A stretch of 64,000 nt of DNA from Laccaria trichodermophora (Eukaryota > Basidiomycota > Agaricomycetes > Agaricales > Hydnangiaceae): positions 372,001 through 436,000 of the forward strand of contig JACTVC010000035.1 of assembly GCA_018417955.1 (NCBI GenBank). The letters are read 5' to 3'. Under the pieces are notes generated by a model that saw only the letters and a list, made by a program, of their open reading frames with translations, made no database searches and was not told the origin of the DNA. Both the position numbers and the translations under genes were made by a program. Below are positions 60,785 through 64,000 of the stretch, piece by piece; position 1 is the stretch's first letter, and every line of letters begins with the position of its first letter.

Positions 60785-63700
60785 ATGTTTAGCCTCAATT
60801 CGCGTCCGCGTTCCCACTCCCAGTCCTTCCCCTCCGTTCCCTACCGTGCTCAAGATTATTACCTTCCCCCGACAGACCACATCCAAATCACTTCGCCCGC
60901 CTCTCCACACACGTTTGCCCCAGAACGTAACGATCTCTATGCCGGTTCCTCTTCCGACCCTTGTGGAACCTCGCGTCATTCCCATGCTCCCTACGATAGC
61001 AGAGAGGACCTTTCTGCACCGACACCATACCATCAGCCTTACCATCGGGGTAATTCGAGTCCTACGGACTTGCGTCTCCCGTCTAGTGCCACTTACCGCA
61101 GCCAATCAGAGGAGGATCATCGCTCAGTCCTTCCAAATTTGCCTCAGCTGAGCCGAGGTGAGATATTTACAACATTCCACACTAATGGCCATGGTTCGCC
61201 TCATTCGACTTTTCTTGCCGAACCAGAGTCCGCGTTGACCGCCCACTCAAATCACTCGCCAGATTCAGAATTCTGGCCTTCTGCCGTTCAGGAGCACACG
61301 CCCGATCCTCCTCGACCGAAGAAGGTTAGGCGTGAAAAACCACGTATTGAACTCGCACCCGATCAACCCCCCACTACGCAGGGGAAGCCACGGGCAAGGG
61401 TTTATGTTGCCTGTTTACAGTGGTATGCAATTTTTATATACATAAATTCATCCACAAGTTTAACGACGTACCTTTCAGTCGAACACGTAAAATACGGTGT
61501 GATGGTGCAAAACCTGTCTGTCACAATTGTAGTCGTCGCACAAACGCAAACAGCGAATGCAACTACGACCCAGTCCCCAAGCGACGTGGGCCCGATAAGA
61601 CACCTGGAGCTCGGCAGCGAATGGCGAGAGATGCGAGGAATGAAGTCAATGGTGACATTCTTTCAACGCGTCGTCGCCGCAGGACTCGTGAAATGTCAGT
61701 GGCAGAGAACCCACCTCAACAACACACAGAGCATAGGCAGACTTCCGATTCCAATCCAATGCAGCTCCTGTCTATACACCCCTCTACAGCGAAGATTGAG
61801 CTACCCACTGCCGAGTTATCCCCCATGTCGAATCTTGTGCGTTCTTATTCTCCGGAGTGCGGCTGCCATGGGCTCATTCACTGTCCTATTCTTATGGAAG
61901 CTGGCGGTCCTTCCGGTAGGAAGTCCTCCGCATCTGTACGTCTTCACCCGGAGAGCTCCCTCCACAACTAATGTAACGAATATGTAGCTCTCGCCAGATA
62001 GTGACGCATATGATCTCGCAACAATGATTCCCTCGTATAATGCATCCACAACCTGTGGAAGTGAAGTCGATGAAAGTGGGACTGAGCGATCAAACTCGTA
62101 CACTTGTGAAATTGCTAGCGAGCCGTCTCTTACCTTTACCCGCAAAATTTGGTGGGATTCTCTTCTGTCCTTGTATCTCTCGCCCGACTATTCTCATCCG
62201 CAAATTTTTACAACTTCTCAGCGAGATGCTGCAGCCCGGACAATCAACGCAGATTTGCGTTTCATCTTCCGAGAGTCTAATTATTGGTTCTCGTTCTTCC
62301 ATATCCCAAGCTTCTTTGGAAATTTTTATGATCCTGCGCGAAGAGAATGGGTTCAGCCAAGTTTAGTTCTTGCTCTGTTGGCGATGTCAATCTTTTGGCA
62401 GAGCTCAGAGATAGGCATGGGGAGTGTCGGCAGGGAACGTGCGCTTCGTTTTCGTGACGAAGCACAAAGTGCCCTGGAAGCAAGCTTCAACGCTGGGTGG
62501 ATCGACGAGACCCTGGCTCAGGCGGCTTGGGTGAGCTTTTAGTCTTGAAGGGGCTCTTTGGTAAATTGACTATCTTGACAGTTATTGGCTCTTTTTGAAG
62601 TTTGTGCTCATCCCCGCCATTCATCTGAGCGGTCAAAATCAGCCATGATAATGCTCGACTCTGTAATACGTAGCCTGTCATTGACTCTGTTAGACGCGGA
62701 TGATCCGAGCACGTCGGTGTTTCCACCTGGCTCCGTCCCCACTGTCAGATCACAGAAGTTTTTGCCGAGTACAGCACGGTTCTCCGACCAACCTCCTATT
62801 CGCGCCTTACGGGATACTTCCTCAGCTCAACATACCTTGCTCACCCGCAGTAATGGTGAAGGCGACTGCTTATGCAACTCCTTGACTCTCAGAGAGTGTT
62901 GGCCAACGTCCCGCGAGCACGCCCCCTTGTGGGGAGCCACGCCAGCTTGGAACGAAGGCTGGAGCGAAGGTGAAATTCGCAAAGAGTCTTGTCGGCGGCT
63001 CTGCTGGAGCTCTTCGATTTTGGCCGCTGGTCATGTATCGTATACGATGGCTCATCGATCCAAAGGTCTTGATCTCTTCATCTCCAACCCAGCCAATGTA
63101 CGTTATCCACTCCATATGGTTACATCGTTTTTACGGTTTTTTTTTTTTTCAGTATGCCCTCCTGTTTTCCGGAGAATCCGTTGCCAGATCCCCATTTTCC
63201 TTTCTTTCATGCTCCTCAAAGGATACGATTTGGGCGTTGCACGACCGATGTTTCTTGCTGTGGCATGCATGCATTCACACGCGTCTTGATACGCGCGCGA
63301 AGGACTTTGAGAAGGCTAACTTTGGCGTTAAGGCGTGGTTAGAGGCTGATGCTCTTGAGCTGGCTTTGAATAAGCATACGTGCACGATCGAACGAGCCTT
63401 TATCTTCCAAGCTCGAGAATACATTTTCAAGTATGTTTGTCATTACTTGCTGTTATCATTATTGCTAATAACTTCTCAGCATAAGGATGTGTATATCTTA
63501 CGAATTCCAGCGCTTCATCCCACTTGCTACTGCGTATGTCTGCTCACTCTTTGAGAACCAAAGTAATCCATGATAGAAACCTAGGAATATGAACGGTTTA
63601 TTCCATCGCAACAAAGCAGAAGAGTGGTGTACGCCGGTCCAGTTCATCCCTGTCCATTTTATCTGACTTGGAACTTGCTCAGTAACACATCAAGCGGCTG

Positions 63701-64000
63701 TTGCCAAACGCTTCATGTTCGGACTCCGTACCATCACCGGGAACTCAACCAATCTGCTGGCTCGGCGCCCATTCTTTGTTTTCTGGTTCATGGGACAAAT
63801 TTACCGGTTTGCACTTTTTAAGTTTTTGGTTCTGGGGGTTACTCACAGTTTCGGCAGCGCATTATCGTTGTGGCAATGCGACAATACCCTGTTAGTTGCC
63901 CTGGACGTTTGCAAGGCACTTCTCCCGGCGATCGACTATTTGACTGCGTTGTGGCCTTGTCCCGGTAATATCTTTTATCATCGTCGCAAAAGATTCCACG
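60785..64000 (+). CDS. Zn2Cys6 fungal transcription factor, partial at right edge
   Basis: The Ser/Pro-rich N-terminus (MFSLNSRPRSHSQSFPSVPY) leads to RPKKVRREKPRIELAPDQPP and, across an intron, to a zinc cluster: ACLQ joined to CRTRKIRCDGAKPVCHNCSR and NSECNYDPVPKRRGPDK (six Cys, C-x2-C-x6-C layout in the first half). The middle region is the Fungal_trans type: LTFTRKIWWDSLLSLYLSPD, INADLRFIFRESNYWFSFFH, IPSFFGNFYDPARREWVQPS and LVLALLAMSIFWQSSEIGMG, continuing to RLCWSSSILAAGHVSYTMAH and further helical exons. The frame is still open at 64000, so the C-terminus is missing. The gene regulates unknown targets. It lies next to a long empty upstream region. Confidence 0.92.

Overview
The window looks like nuclear DNA of a basidiomycete fungus, most likely an Agaricomycete. 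Genes are dense and alternate freely between strands. They are cut by many 45-60 nt introns (GT..AG, short branch-to-acceptor distance), and there are no operons or ribosome binding sites. The gene content is a typical fungal housekeeping set (She9/Mdm33, Vip1-type RRM, Ypd1, Dug2, Mon1, VNX1-type exchanger, Zn2Cys6 regulator). About 27 protein-coding genes can be supported, plus one non-LTR retroelement. I saw no rRNA, convincing tRNA or CRISPR array. All gene spans below include introns; splice sites were deduced by reading-frame and family continuity.

Layout. 1-2.9 kb: a possible gene end at the left edge and a Ser/Pro-rich hypothetical gene. 3-13 kb: Vip1-like RRM protein, a divergent pair (HIT hydrolase / methyltransferase), mitochondrial She9/Mdm33, NADPH-cytochrome P450 reductase, a membrane-anchored SET protein and a DUF202 membrane protein. 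13-19.5 kb: a gene-poor stretch with an imperfect duplicated segment, then a Dpb3/CHRAC-type histone-fold protein and DDB1. 19.5-22.9 kb: a non-LTR element with a CCTCTA-type tail, inserted between the 3' ends of DDB1 and the VNX1-like exchanger. 23-36 kb, all on the minus strand: VNX1-like exchanger, a hypothetical coiled-coil protein, Chl1 helicase, Ypd1 phosphotransfer protein and a class III CoA-transferase. 36.5-44.5 kb: a membrane-protein fragment abutting the Prp2/DHX16 spliceosomal helicase, then a CitE-like lyase and an acidic hypothetical protein with SUMO-interaction-like motifs. 44.8-58 kb: Dug2, a zinc alcohol dehydrogenase, a BTB protein, Mon1, mitochondrial ribosomal protein mS41, a C2H2 factor and an FHA protein (Pml1/SNIP1). 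58-60.8 kb: a gene-empty region with T-tract palindromes. 60.8-64 kb: a Zn2Cys6 transcription factor running off the right edge.

The genes are not a pathway cluster. They cover splicing (Prp2, Pml1/SNIP1), DNA replication and repair (Dpb3-like, DDB1, Chl1), mitochondria (Mdm33, mS41), vacuole function (Mon1, VNX1-like), glutathione peptide turnover (Dug2) and phosphorelay signalling (Ypd1). No new defence or biosynthetic system is evident. The most unusual items are a retroelement that needs a 50-nt intron-like removal to keep its reverse transcriptase in frame and that has an eroded RNase H-like segment in front of the RT; two introns that appear to be GC-AG; a pair of related T-tract hairpins; and an orphan membrane-protein 3' fragment next to the Prp2 stop codon.
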